From positions 248,001 through 312,000 of the forward strand of contig NZ_WWEO01000040.1 in NCBI RefSeq assembly GCF_009928685.1: a DNA stretch of 64,000 nt, written 5' to 3'. Position numbers and translations under genes: made by a program. Of the stretch, positions 9,488-16,993 are shown one piece after another. The notes under the pieces are model-generated. The model did not search any database and was not told where the DNA came from. It saw only the letters and a list, made by a program, of their open reading frames with translations. Numbering within the stretch: the stretch's first letter is position 1; each line of letters starts with the position of its first letter. The stretch is from Mucilaginibacter agri. GTDB lineage: Bacteria > Bacteroidota > Bacteroidia > Sphingobacteriales > Sphingobacteriaceae.

Positions 9488-9755
9488 ATTGTTCATTGGC
9501 TTTATGCAGGTGGCTATATTCGATGAAAGAATGAAACCTTTGCATATCAGCTTTTATGCAGGTTTGGTCTATCTGAGCACGAGCAGTAACGGCGTCATGC
9601 CAATACGGGTAACTAGAATCAAATTGATGAAGGTCGCGAAAATTAATTCAGTAGTAACTTATCATAAAATTATTGCCCAATTAGAACTATACGGTTACAT
9701 TAAATACCAACCTTCTTATAATCGATTTGAGGGAAGTCGGATTTATCTGATCTGA
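9462..9755 (+). CDS. Conserved small protein of Bacteroidota integrative elements
   Basis: 97 residues from an ATG inside the end of the HTH gene. The segment FIGFMQVAIFDERMKPLHISFY at the front and KINSVVTYHKIIAQLELYGYIKYQPSY at the back resemble a family I recall beside excisionase-like genes in Bacteroidota islands; the C-terminal half looks like a winged-helix (IKYxPSYNxFxGSxIYL at the wing). It is probably a DNA-binding accessory factor of the element. The function has not been established to my knowledge. The start is uncertain because the 26-bp overlap leaves no room for a normal leader. Confidence 0.65.
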   Translation: MVSRVETIELFIGFMQVAIFDERMKPLHISFYAGLVYLSTSSNGVMPIRVTRIKLMKVAKINSVVTYHKIIAQLELYGYIKYQPSYNRFEGSRIYLI

Positions 9756-10709
9756 ATTTTTGTCTTTTAGAAAGGCTAGATCAAGGGTTGAAGTTAAAAA
9801 TTACAGGTTTTCGTCCGATAGAGATGTACCCGCTGAAATATTACCTAAAACACTGTGATTTTTCGACATCGTATTGAAAGTATTGCCTTCGAACTATTTT
9901 CCTGCCCACTCGCAAATCGGGTGCTTTTTCCTGAAAATGCACCGAATCTAAAAATTCAAAAAAAAAATATCAAGGAGGTTATGGACCATTCGCTTTTTCT
10001 TTGGAAAGCAGGCAGGGGCTCTGGGCCAACCCTCAACCTCCACCCGGTTCTTACACACCGCTTCGCTCAGTTTATCACCCGGTTCCGGTTCGCTCGCAAG
10101 AGCCGGGGCGCCAAATTCCAGCACCACAACCCGGACTGGAAACCCGCTGCCGCTGGGTACTCCAGTCCTGCCCACCCATCTGGCGTCCCGGCCCTTGACC
10201 ATTACAGGTTATTGAGCAATGGGCGATCCTAATTAAACTTCGTTTGGATTTTACTATGGAGTTGAGGCCCATTTCCTTCTCCTTGCTATTACATTTGCAG
10301 TTTGAAGGTGTTAATCCTCATCCCCTCCCTTCTCAAAAACAGACCGCAGAAGCCGCCTAACAGGCAATCCCCAAAAACTTGTCTGGCCGTTACTGATTTA
10401 CCCGACTAGCTCGTGCAGGTCAGTTACCACTTATTTATTTTTCTTGAAGACCGCTTTTCTATGTCATCCTTTCGCTCAGCTGTCCGGATAAAAGCGCAGC
10501 TAAGTTCGTGACCGGTGTGTGCTTTGGGTTGCCAAAAGCTTACGGCATAAACGGCTTCCTCCCCAAAGGGTCCCCTCCAATTATTCCGTTTCCTTTTGGC
10601 TGCTTCCGGTCACATTTCACTGCTTCCTTTTCGGTCCGGAGCTCCAAAACAAAGAGGCTGGCAAAAAAAGAAAAAACAGATAAAAATTTCATCCAAAAAA
10701 ATAAAAAAA
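9756..10709. other. Long gene-free stretch with GC-rich structured island
   Basis: About 950 bp without a convincing gene. The first 200 bp are AT-rich. From about 10000 to 10210 the base composition turns strongly GC-rich and contains nested inverted repeats (see 10102-10192). Short open frames on both strands here are rich in Pro, Arg, Gly and Ser and look like shadows of a GC-rich non-coding segment. A strong Shine-Dalgarno-like AAGGAGGT stands at 9973 before an ATG at 9980, which is rare in Bacteroidota and may be chance. 10230-10709 shows nothing I can name. Confidence 0.45.
10102..10192. other. Nested inverted-repeat structure (candidate structured RNA or element-specific site)
   Basis: An outer 12-bp stem pairs GCCGGGGCGCCA (10102-10113) with TGGCGTCCCGGC (10181-10192), complete if one G-U pair is allowed. 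Inside it, GGACTGGA (10133-10140) pairs perfectly with TCCAGTCC (10161-10168), and inside that ACCC (10142-10145) faces GGGT (10155-10158). The whole 91-bp unit is far more GC-rich than its surroundings. It lies between the integrase module and the next element gene. A structured RNA, an oriT or a replication/packaging site are all possible; the sequence does not decide between them or give the strand. Confidence 0.5.
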
Positions 10710-11213
10710 ATGGGAAACTGGTGCAGCAACACATTCGAGTTCATAGGCGAACATTCGCAGTTTGAACAATTAGGAATTCTCTTCCGCGCTATGGAAATAA
10801 AGGAAAAAAAGGAGGAAAAAGGGCAGGTGCCCGATTTTGTAAAAGGAGAAAGCGGCTTTATGTTCCAGATCTGCTGGAAGGAGGGGTTGCTTTATTATCA
10901 AACGAAGTGGCAACCCAATCTTGTGGTCATGGTTAAAATAGCTGATTACTTTAATGTTGGCTTTATACACAATTACACGGAGCCTGGCAACAGTATCCGT
11001 GGTGAAGCCTGTTACAAGGATGGCTTATTAACAAACATTTACCTTAACACCATCGAAACCGATGGTATTCGATACCATGAAGAAGGTGATTACTATGAAC
11101 TGGAAGGATTCGGTTTTGATGCCATTGAAGAACTGCTCGACTTCCTGCTGGTGCGTAAAAAAATGAGGTTGTCTCAGGTTGGCCGTGATGATAATTCTAT
11201 TACGCCGCGTTAG
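10710..11213 (+). CDS. Api92/YubB ferredoxin-fold domain-like protein
   Basis: 167 residues from the ATG at 10710, preceded by an A-rich leader. The N-terminus MGNWCSNTFEFIGE is close to the MANWCxNxLxIxG opening of the Api92-like/YubB family found on plasmids, phages and conjugative elements. The middle has Trp- and Tyr-rich beta strands (FMFQICWKEGLLYYQTKWQP) and an acidic end. Molecular role is unknown for the family. The position inside the island agrees with a mobile-element protein. The longer open frame from 10596 was not chosen because its first 38 residues are low-complexity Lys-rich and unlike the family. Confidence 0.65.
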   Translation: MGNWCSNTFEFIGEHSQFEQLGILFRAMEIKEKKEEKGQVPDFVKGESGFMFQICWKEGLLYYQTKWQPNLVVMVKIADYFNVGFIHNYTEPGNSIRGEACYKDGLLTNIYLNTIETDGIRYHEEGDYYELEGFGFDAIEELLDFLLVRKKMRLSQVGRDDNSITPR

Positions 11214-11473
11214 ATGCTATGCTTTAACACTAAATACGCAAAATTAAAATCAACGTCATCACAAGATTCCACATGGAGATGGTATTGACCGTTGGCGAAA
11301 TGTCCAAATGTGTTGCCCATAGCAGTAAGGTAACCGGGCAGTTTTTTTGCTCCGCTGGCGAACCAATCATTGTTGTTGTGTGGCTGTCGTGAAACAAAAT
11401 GAAATTTACAGAAAATCGAGGCTAACTGGGTGAGAAGTTTTGCGACCCTGAGAATTGCTGGTCGATCAACCAA
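11210..11473 (-). CDS. Possible small protein or gene remnant
   Basis: 87 codons, convergent with the preceding gene and overlapping its stop by 4 bp. The C-terminal half (NTFGHFANGQYHLHVESCDD) has a natural-looking composition rather than that of a shadow frame, but I recognise no family and there is no clear leader. It could be the last part of a decayed gene. Weak call. Confidence 0.28.
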   Translation of the reverse strand: MVDRPAILRVAKLLTQLASIFCKFHFVSRQPHNNNDWFASGAKKLPGYLTAMGNTFGHFANGQYHLHVESCDDVDFNFAYLVLKHSI

Positions 11474-11590
11474 AGAAGTAAAATAGTTTTGGTTTCCATA
11501 AGCGTTGTGTGTTAGGCAACGCTGGTCGGAAGTGCCTCGCTGTTAGCGTCTGATATGATGTCCCTTAAATGATGACTAAATCCTGATGCT

Positions 11591-12724
11591 ATGGTGAAAA
11601 TCAAAGAAGGCTACCACATGTCGCCTGAAGAAAAGCTAGAATTTGATAGGGTAGATGCGCTACCCCGGAAAAAGTGTGGCCGCGTCGCTTATTACTATAA
11701 GCCGGAAACGAAGTACCCGGCCAGGATCTACGTTTTCATGCATTCAGAAATATGGCAGGATCGTAACCGGCGTCCCATGGGCTTGTTTCACGCCCAGCCC
11801 TTTTTGACAAGGCCAATGAATAGCGGGGAAATAGAATATCATCATTTTGATACACGGCTTTGTTATCACCAGTACGAAGATTGGCAAAAGCAGATTTACG
11901 CGGAAGAGAAGGAAGCCGCGCAAATGGACCTTGAAGATCCAGGCTCGGGGCTTGTTTTCCTCGATAATTTGAAGGGCTACCTGGAAAAGTATCCAATTGG
12001 TTTCCAAACTTCTTTAAAGCGTTATACGGACGCCGATGGCAAATTCCTTTCCGAAGATTATCAACTTGACAGATTGCTGGAAACCGCCAATAATTACACC
12101 ATAGCAGAGATCGGAGAACTGTTGGATAAAGAAAATAAGCAAGGTAAACGTTTGCCGATGTTAGTGTTGCTTAAAACAATGTACAGGAATGCGGCGGAAG
12201 GGCATGCCCCGAATTGGAAGCTTGACGAAAGGAAACTGAAACGCAAAATCGAGCAAGCCGTGAAGAGAAAACGGGTCAATTTCGTACGAAGAATTTATGC
12301 GGGTAGCCCTTTATTTGCGATGACCGAAATCTTGTTAAAGTACCCGGATTATACAGCCGCCATGTTGGAAAGTGACCTGCTGAAAAAACGCCACGTTGTA
12401 AAACGGAAAAAGAAAAAAGCGGTTACAGACCTCCGCCGTTGCCAACTAATGAAACTTGTTCAGCTATTAGCTCATGCTCCGGATGAGCAGGCATATCATC
12501 GTACCTGCACCAAATTTGCGATCATGACGAAAGCTCATAACCACAGGTTACCGATCCCGGTTCCTGTAAAACTGGAAGGTAAAACGGAGGTTTATTATTT
12601 CGCATGGCGTACACGTGAAAACGTTGTCAAGGATTTTGTCGCCAAGGCTAATCAGCGGGGTATTAGCCATGCAGAATTAAAAAAAGTTCAGCAAGCGATG
12701 GTTTCAAGTTCCTATAGCTACTGA
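11591..12724 (+). CDS. Hypothetical protein of the island, basic and helical
   Basis: 377 residues, no signal peptide or membrane helix. The first 100 residues are beta-like with RVAYYYKPETKYPARIYVFM; a Lys/Arg-rich helical stretch follows (about 205-290, including KLKRKIEQAVKRKRVNFVRR and KRHVVKRKKKKAV), suggesting nucleic-acid contact. The C-terminus reads KVQQAMVSSSYSY. I do not recognise a named domain. It is flanked by 115 bp or more of empty sequence on both sides and is probably monocistronic. Its location between Api92-like and XRE genes suggests an element-borne function. Confidence 0.72.
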   Translation: MVKIKEGYHMSPEEKLEFDRVDALPRKKCGRVAYYYKPETKYPARIYVFMHSEIWQDRNRRPMGLFHAQPFLTRPMNSGEIEYHHFDTRLCYHQYEDWQKQIYAEEKEAAQMDLEDPGSGLVFLDNLKGYLEKYPIGFQTSLKRYTDADGKFLSEDYQLDRLLETANNYTIAEIGELLDKENKQGKRLPMLVLLKTMYRNAAEGHAPNWKLDERKLKRKIEQAVKRKRVNFVRRIYAGSPLFAMTEILLKYPDYTAAMLESDLLKKRHVVKRKKKKAVTDLRRCQLMKLVQLLAHAPDEQAYHRTCTKFAIMTKAHNHRLPIPVPVKLEGKTEVYYFAWRTRENVVKDFVAKANQRGISHAELKKVQQAMVSSSYSY

Positions 12725-13048
12725 TGAAGCACCGCCCCGATATTTTGTTTTCTAACCTAATCCACCTGGAGCGACACCCAAAAGGATTGAATCATGACTT
12801 AGTCCCATATTCAACGTCTTAGTCCTTTTTCTCCTTTGGAGATAATAAGAAAATGACTAATCACAACATATAGTTTCATGAAAATCGATTTCATCGATGA
12901 ACAGTTCCAGGGGTGATTGAAAGATGGGGTACGGGGAAGCAAACGAATAATGATAAAATGCTTGCTAAGCATAAAAAGCCGGCCTCGCCTCGGATAACAT
13001 TTGGAGCCGTACAAACAGGCAGAATTTACGGAAATAGAATTTTAGCAG

Positions 13049-13075
13049 GCCGTTTGCCAGAGAAACGGCGTTTTT
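13049..13075 (+). terminator. Candidate intrinsic terminator
   Basis: GCCGTTT (13049-13055) pairs with AAACGGC (13063-13069) around a 7-base loop and is followed by GTTTTT. It reads as a forward-strand terminator 325 bp after the 377-residue protein gene; the ~400 bp from 12725 to 13123 otherwise shows no gene I can support. Confidence 0.5.
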
Positions 13076-13123
13076 CGTCGCGTTTACATCGCATCGTTAT
13101 TACCCGACTATCCTGTTCAGAGG

Positions 13124-13402
13124 CTATTCTTCGTTGTTTTGTTCACTGGCCATTTTTTCAAATTCAGAATTGAAGAATTCGCTCAACGGGACGTTCAAGG
13201 CATTTAGTAATTTGATAAGCGAGGATAGTTTGAGGTCCCCACCATTCTCATAACGCCATATCTGGGAACGACTGATATCTTTTAATGCCGCAAACTTTTC
13301 ATAACTGGAATATTTCTGTTTACGTAATTCTTGGGCACGCGATGCCACACACCTGAGTACTTTACTGGGGTCAGCATATAACGGCTTGGCTTTTTTTGGC
13401 AT
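13124..13402 (-). CDS. XRE/Cro-CI family transcriptional regulator
   Basis: 92 residues from the ATG at 13402. An HTH of the lambda-repressor type spans about residues 18-72 (SSYEKFAALKDISRSQIWRY then LIKLLNALNVPLSEFF). The C-terminus is short and acidic. The upstream in-frame start at 13468 would add a Cys-rich segment that does not fit the family, so I prefer MPKKAKPLYADPSKVL. It is divergent from the small gene at 13521, with about 120 bp between them that could hold its operator. Confidence 0.75.
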   Translation of the reverse strand: MPKKAKPLYADPSKVLRCVASRAQELRKQKYSSYEKFAALKDISRSQIWRYENGGDLKLSSLIKLLNALNVPLSEFFNSEFEKMASEQNNEE

Positions 13403-13520
13403 GGGGTAAAATAAACCAATTTGTACCTTATGAGGTACTCCTTTACAGACACACCATTTTAGACACATCTTAAATGATACATTTTTTTGGTTGATGACTT
13501 TAAATTGTCTACATTAGTTT

Positions 13521-13772
13521 ATGGCCCTCGCAGTAATAGAAAATGACTTATTGCATCAATCCTTTCAAACCCTCGGATTTGATCAGGACTTTATTGCTGC
13601 CTGTAATGCGATTGGAATCAATTGTTTAGCTGATGTTAAACGAATCCCTGCCCGGGAGCTCGTTCTCAAAAACGGTTTTAGTTACCGCTGGTTGGAAATT
13701 TTAAGCGCGTATCTTAAAGAAAAAGGCTTGTTGCACATCCTGCAAGAAGAACCGGGAAATAAGAACGGTTGA
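13521..13772 (+). CDS. Small protein with RNA polymerase alpha-CTD-like helix-hairpin-helix
   Basis: 83 residues, no signal peptide. Residues 27-72 (AIGINCLADVKRIPARELVL, then GFSYRWLEILSAYLKEKGL) resemble the helix-hairpin-helix fold of the RNA polymerase alpha C-terminal domain and of some DNA-binding HhH modules. The resemblance is by eye. It is divergent from the XRE gene and its 3' end overlaps the convergent RteC-like gene by 59 bp. It could act as a small transcription accessory factor; that is inference. Confidence 0.55.
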   Translation: MALAVIENDLLHQSFQTLGFDQDFIAACNAIGINCLADVKRIPARELVLKNGFSYRWLEILSAYLKEKGLLHILQEEPGNKNG

Positions 13773-14790
13773 GCCATTCGACCATTTCTAATAATTTGCC
13801 GCGGACGACGGCAGCACTTACCTGGTCAATCGTATAAAACTCTTTACTCAGGCTTTTCGTGGAGATCTTGTCCTGGCGTTTGGTGCGGAAGTTCGTGGAG
13901 ACGAACCGGAATATGCTGGCGAAGCCTTCGTCTGGTAATAAGTGTGTTTCCAGGAAAACACAGATCAGGCAGGCTAAATGAGCAACGGAAAGGTTCAGTG
14001 GCATTTTCGTCGCGACGGGCAACGTTGTAGAGAGGGGCTGTTGTAAAGTCAGATGCGCAATAGCTAATTCTTCTGCAAGCCATTTGTCCAGCATTTCAAA
14101 CAAACTGGGCCAGCTGGGATGGCAGCTCAGGTCTTGCAAAAACGGAACTGCACTGTTTCTGATTTTGCAGCTTGCCAGAAATTCAAATTTTTCCCTGGCA
14201 TCCGCCGGCATGGCATTACGGATAATTTGCTGCCGGTAAAACAGGTAACCCAATTGGTTGAAATTTCGCTGGAAAAGAACCTGATTTACTGCTTCCTCTG
14301 AAAACCCGCTGTCCAGTATGCCAGCTAACTCGGTTAATAGTCCCTCCAAATAAAACAGGTCCCGGTAAGTTAATTTATCCCCTCTGGGTTCCAGGAACGA
14401 CCCAAGATACGAGATAAGGCATGATTGTAGGTCCGAAGATAATATGCTGCCGGAAACCTTTGCCAGGACTTGATCAAGACGCCATTGTAACCGTTCGATG
14501 TAAAAATCGCGGAAGGCGATAGCGACCGGTATATTGGGGTTAAGATAATATGCAAATTGGCTCCATAGGAAATCGATCAACCCGTTTATTTCTGAAGAAG
14601 TTTGACATTCCGGGTCGTCATCAAGGGCCGAAAGCCTGCCCAGCTGGTAATTGAAATATCGCCGGAGCGTTTGCTCGGCTGCGTCGGACAGAAGGGTACT
14701 CAACCATTCTGATTTCAATCGTTCAGACCATTCTAAAAACGGTGCTGCTGATGGCGGCCATCGAAAGTCAAAGGGCTCGGTTGTTGGCAT
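13714..14790 (-). CDS. RteC-like / conjugative-element helical protein
   Basis: 358 residues, all-helical in appearance. The C-terminal third has PLNLSVAHLACLICVFLETHL, then IFRFVSTNFRTKRQDKIS and SLSKEFYTIDQ, a pattern I associate with RteC and related proteins of Bacteroidota conjugative transposons, where RteC activates excision. The match is from memory and the protein is longer than classic RteC, so the assignment is tentative. It overlaps the small gene at 13521 tail to tail. It may regulate the island or its cargo; it lies downstream of the 46-residue peptide on the same strand. Confidence 0.6.
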   Translation of the reverse strand: MPTTEPFDFRWPPSAAPFLEWSERLKSEWLSTLLSDAAEQTLRRYFNYQLGRLSALDDDPECQTSSEINGLIDFLWSQFAYYLNPNIPVAIAFRDFYIERLQWRLDQVLAKVSGSILSSDLQSCLISYLGSFLEPRGDKLTYRDLFYLEGLLTELAGILDSGFSEEAVNQVLFQRNFNQLGYLFYRQQIIRNAMPADAREKFEFLASCKIRNSAVPFLQDLSCHPSWPSLFEMLDKWLAEELAIAHLTLQQPLSTTLPVATKMPLNLSVAHLACLICVFLETHLLPDEGFASIFRFVSTNFRTKRQDKISTKSLSKEFYTIDQVSAAVVRGKLLEMVEWLNRSYFPVLLAGCATSLFL

Positions 14791-14900
14791 TGCTTATTAG
14801 TTAAATTTGTAATGTCCCAAAAGCGCATGCGGTTGAGTTTTCGGTGGTCCATCATGCAAATCGTTACACCGCCGGAACGGCCAACCTAGTTAAGAAAGGA

Positions 14901-14951
14901 AAGCCGGCCATCAGCCGTGAGGCATAAGCAACACTGGAGACGAACCGGCTT
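14901..14951 (-). terminator. Weak hairpin downstream of the Thr-rich peptide
   Basis: AAGCCGG (14901-14907) and CCGGCTT (14945-14951) can pair over 7 bp across a 37-base loop; on the reverse strand the stem is followed by TCCTTTCTT. It begins 17 bp after the peptide stop. The loop is long for an intrinsic terminator, so this is tentative. Confidence 0.3.
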
Positions 14952-14967
14952 AATAGTTCAATTACGA

Positions 14968-15108
14968 CTAGCGAGCGCCTCCGTGAGTAGTAGTGATCCA
15001 GGTTTGCGTGGTTTGTTCACCTGACGGACGAGCGGTTCCGGCGCTCTTGTTAATCATTGTTCCTACGCGACGTACGCGGCTGAATGTTACTTTAGATTTT
15101 GGTTTCAT
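14968..15108 (-). CDS. Thr-rich, Cys-free 46-residue peptide, candidate RiPP precursor
   Basis: The reverse strand from ATG at 15108 encodes 46 residues: a basic front (MKPKSKVTFSRVRRVG) and a Thr/Ser-rich back (GEQTTQTWITTTHGGAR); stop TAG at 14968-14970. Ten Thr and four Ser but no Cys. It is divergent from the LytS-like kinase gene (98 bp apart) and 1.9 kb from the LanB gene on the same strand. Being small, charged in front and rich in dehydratable residues behind, it is the best substrate candidate for the dehydratase. With no Cys it could not form lanthionine. Whether it is expressed or modified is unknown, and I know of no homologue. Confidence 0.45.
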   Translation of the reverse strand: MKPKSKVTFSRVRRVGTMINKSAGTARPSGEQTTQTWITTTHGGAR

Positions 15109-15206
15109 ACATTATTTAATTTACCTTTAAATTAAGAATTTAGATCTAAGCCTTTACCAATATTACACGAACATCGCTGGCAATGATGTGAGTAACCCGA
15201 ACAGAT

Positions 15207-16229
15207 ATGTTAATGTTGAGCCGCCCCAACCACCTAACCCTTCCGCAAAAGCTCATCCTTCATTTGGGCTGCTGGACCCTGCTGATTTTTTCGGAGCTTA
15301 GTTTTTTGCGCGCCGTCGGTGCACCCTTGGAAAGCTTCACTGTTTACGCCACTTACTATGTCATCAACGCCTTGTTCTTTTATGGGCTTATTGCGTTGAC
15401 CACGCATTTTTTTACAAGGCACCCGAGACCATACCTAAAGGCTGTGTTGTTATACCTGATCATTTGGCTGCTTTACTTTGGCGTCAAACAAATCGCCGAA
15501 ATACTGCTTCACCAGGGGCCGGCGATAAATTACAAAGCATCCGGCTATTGGCTAAAATTTCTTACGATCCAGTTTCACCGCGGACTTTTCTGCAATATTC
15601 TCGTCGCTTTCTATAGCATGGCCCGACTCACCGGTGAGTACCAGCAACAGGCAGTGACCACACAAAATACATTGCGCCAGGCGCAAATGAATCCACATTT
15701 ACTCTTTAATATGCTGAACCGGATCTACACTAATTTCCATCAGGTTTCAGAAGAAGGTGCCCGGGCCGTATGGTTGCTATCTGAGATTATGCGCTATGGC
15801 ACTGAGGCCAGTCAGCATGACGAGCCAGTCTATCTGCGAGATGAGATCACACAGGTCCGGAACCTGCTGGAAATGCACCGCCTGCGTTTTGACGGGCAGC
15901 TCGCAATCGAAGTCGAGATGGCCGGTGACTTTCATGACGCAAAAATCATTCCGCTTGTTTTGCTTACACTCACCGAGAATATGCTCAAACATGGGGATCT
16001 GCAACACCCCGACAACCGCGCCATCCTACGCATCGAATTTGATGAAAACCGGGTGCTAACTTATTACAGCAGGAACCGGATTAAAACGTCCGTCCGGGGC
16101 AGAAAATCGACAGGCCTCGGCCTTGTCAATTTGAGACAGCGACTCCAGTTCGCTTATGACGACCGGTTTTCCCTCGTCGACCGCAGGGAACGTGATGAAT
16201 TTGAAATATCCCTGAAACTACAACTATGA
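15207..16229 (+). CDS. LytS/AgrC-like sensor histidine kinase (His_kinase domain)
   Basis: 340 residues. Four hydrophobic segments in the first 140 residues form a membrane sensor without a separate extracellular domain. The phosphorylated His is H164 in QAQMNPHLLFNMLN, the PF06580 pattern. The ATPase part ends with STGLGLVNLRQRLQFAY. It overlaps the LytTR regulator gene by 4 bp (ATGA), so the pair is co-translated. Kinases of this type with few-helix membrane sensors often respond to peptides or envelope signals. Here the pair lies between the Thr-rich peptide and the LanB gene, which suggests it controls that locus; that is inference. Confidence 0.88.
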   Translation: MLMLSRPNHLTLPQKLILHLGCWTLLIFSELSFLRAVGAPLESFTVYATYYVINALFFYGLIALTTHFFTRHPRPYLKAVLLYLIIWLLYFGVKQIAEILLHQGPAINYKASGYWLKFLTIQFHRGLFCNILVAFYSMARLTGEYQQQAVTTQNTLRQAQMNPHLLFNMLNRIYTNFHQVSEEGARAVWLLSEIMRYGTEASQHDEPVYLRDEITQVRNLLEMHRLRFDGQLAIEVEMAGDFHDAKIIPLVLLTLTENMLKHGDLQHPDNRAILRIEFDENRVLTYYSRNRIKTSVRGRKSTGLGLVNLRQRLQFAYDDRFSLVDRRERDEFEISLKLQL

Positions 16230-16960
16230 AGCTCAGATGCTATATTATCGACGACGAGGCACATGCTGTCGCTTATCTAAAAGCGCTGGTCGAAAGAACA
16301 GATTCGCTGGAACTGATCGGCAGCGCAACTTCGCCGGTCTTCGCCCTGAAGGAGATCACTAAACTTCGTCCGGACGTCGTTTTTTCTGATATCGATATGC
16401 CCGATCTCAACGGACTTGAACTGGCTGCCGTATTAAAAGATCGGGCGCGGTTAATTTTTACAACTTCGTACCGCGATTACGCCGTCGATGCCTTTGAACA
16501 TGAGGCGGTAGATTACCTCTTGAAACCGTTCTCGACTGAACGCTTTCAGGCGGCAGTTGAAAAACTACTAGCCGGAACCCCCATTAGCGCGGAAGCAGCG
16601 CCTTCCCGCTTCTTCGTTAAATCCGGCGCGCGTGGAACCCTATTGCCGGTTGAGCCAGGTGACGTCATTTTTGCATCCGCTCTTTCGAATTACATCGAAA
16701 TCAACATGCTGGACCGCAAAATCGTAACTTATCTTACCCTCGAAGAACTGCTCCAAAATTTGCCCCGCGACCGGTTTTTAAGGATACATCGTTCCCATAT
16801 CATTAACACGGCTTACATTAAACGCATCGAATCCGACCAGATTATACTGAGCGACGGGAGCGCTTTGACCGTCGGCCGGACTTATCAGAAGTCTTTCCAG
16901 CTGGCCATTGCCGGAAGGTCACTCATCAGCTCCAGGGAAAACAGCGACAAAGCCAAATAG
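16226..16960 (+). CDS. LytTR family response regulator
   Basis: 244 residues: an N-terminal receiver with phospho-acceptor D55 in VVFSDIDMPDLNG and a C-terminal LytTR DNA-binding domain (about 140-235) with FLRIHRSHIINTAYIKRI and the DGSALTVGRTYQ turn. It is the partner of the kinase at 15207. Its stop lies 34 bp from the convergent LanB stop. Target sites are not identified; LytTR proteins usually bind imperfect direct repeats. Confidence 0.9.
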   Translation: MKLRCYIIDDEAHAVAYLKALVERTDSLELIGSATSPVFALKEITKLRPDVVFSDIDMPDLNGLELAAVLKDRARLIFTTSYRDYAVDAFEHEAVDYLLKPFSTERFQAAVEKLLAGTPISAEAAPSRFFVKSGARGTLLPVEPGDVIFASALSNYIEINMLDRKIVTYLTLEELLQNLPRDRFLRIHRSHIINTAYIKRIESDQIILSDGSALTVGRTYQKSFQLAIAGRSLISSRENSDKAK

Positions 16961-16993
16961 CAGCGCGCAAAACGTGCCACGGAGGTCTGTCAA

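Noticed and set aside
9855..10232. Open frame of 125 codons with a strong Shine-Dalgarno inside (ATG at 9980)
   Set aside because: The residues are dominated by Pro, Arg, Gly, His and Ser, all frames on both strands are open here because of high GC, and the segment is better explained by the nested stems at 10102-10192.
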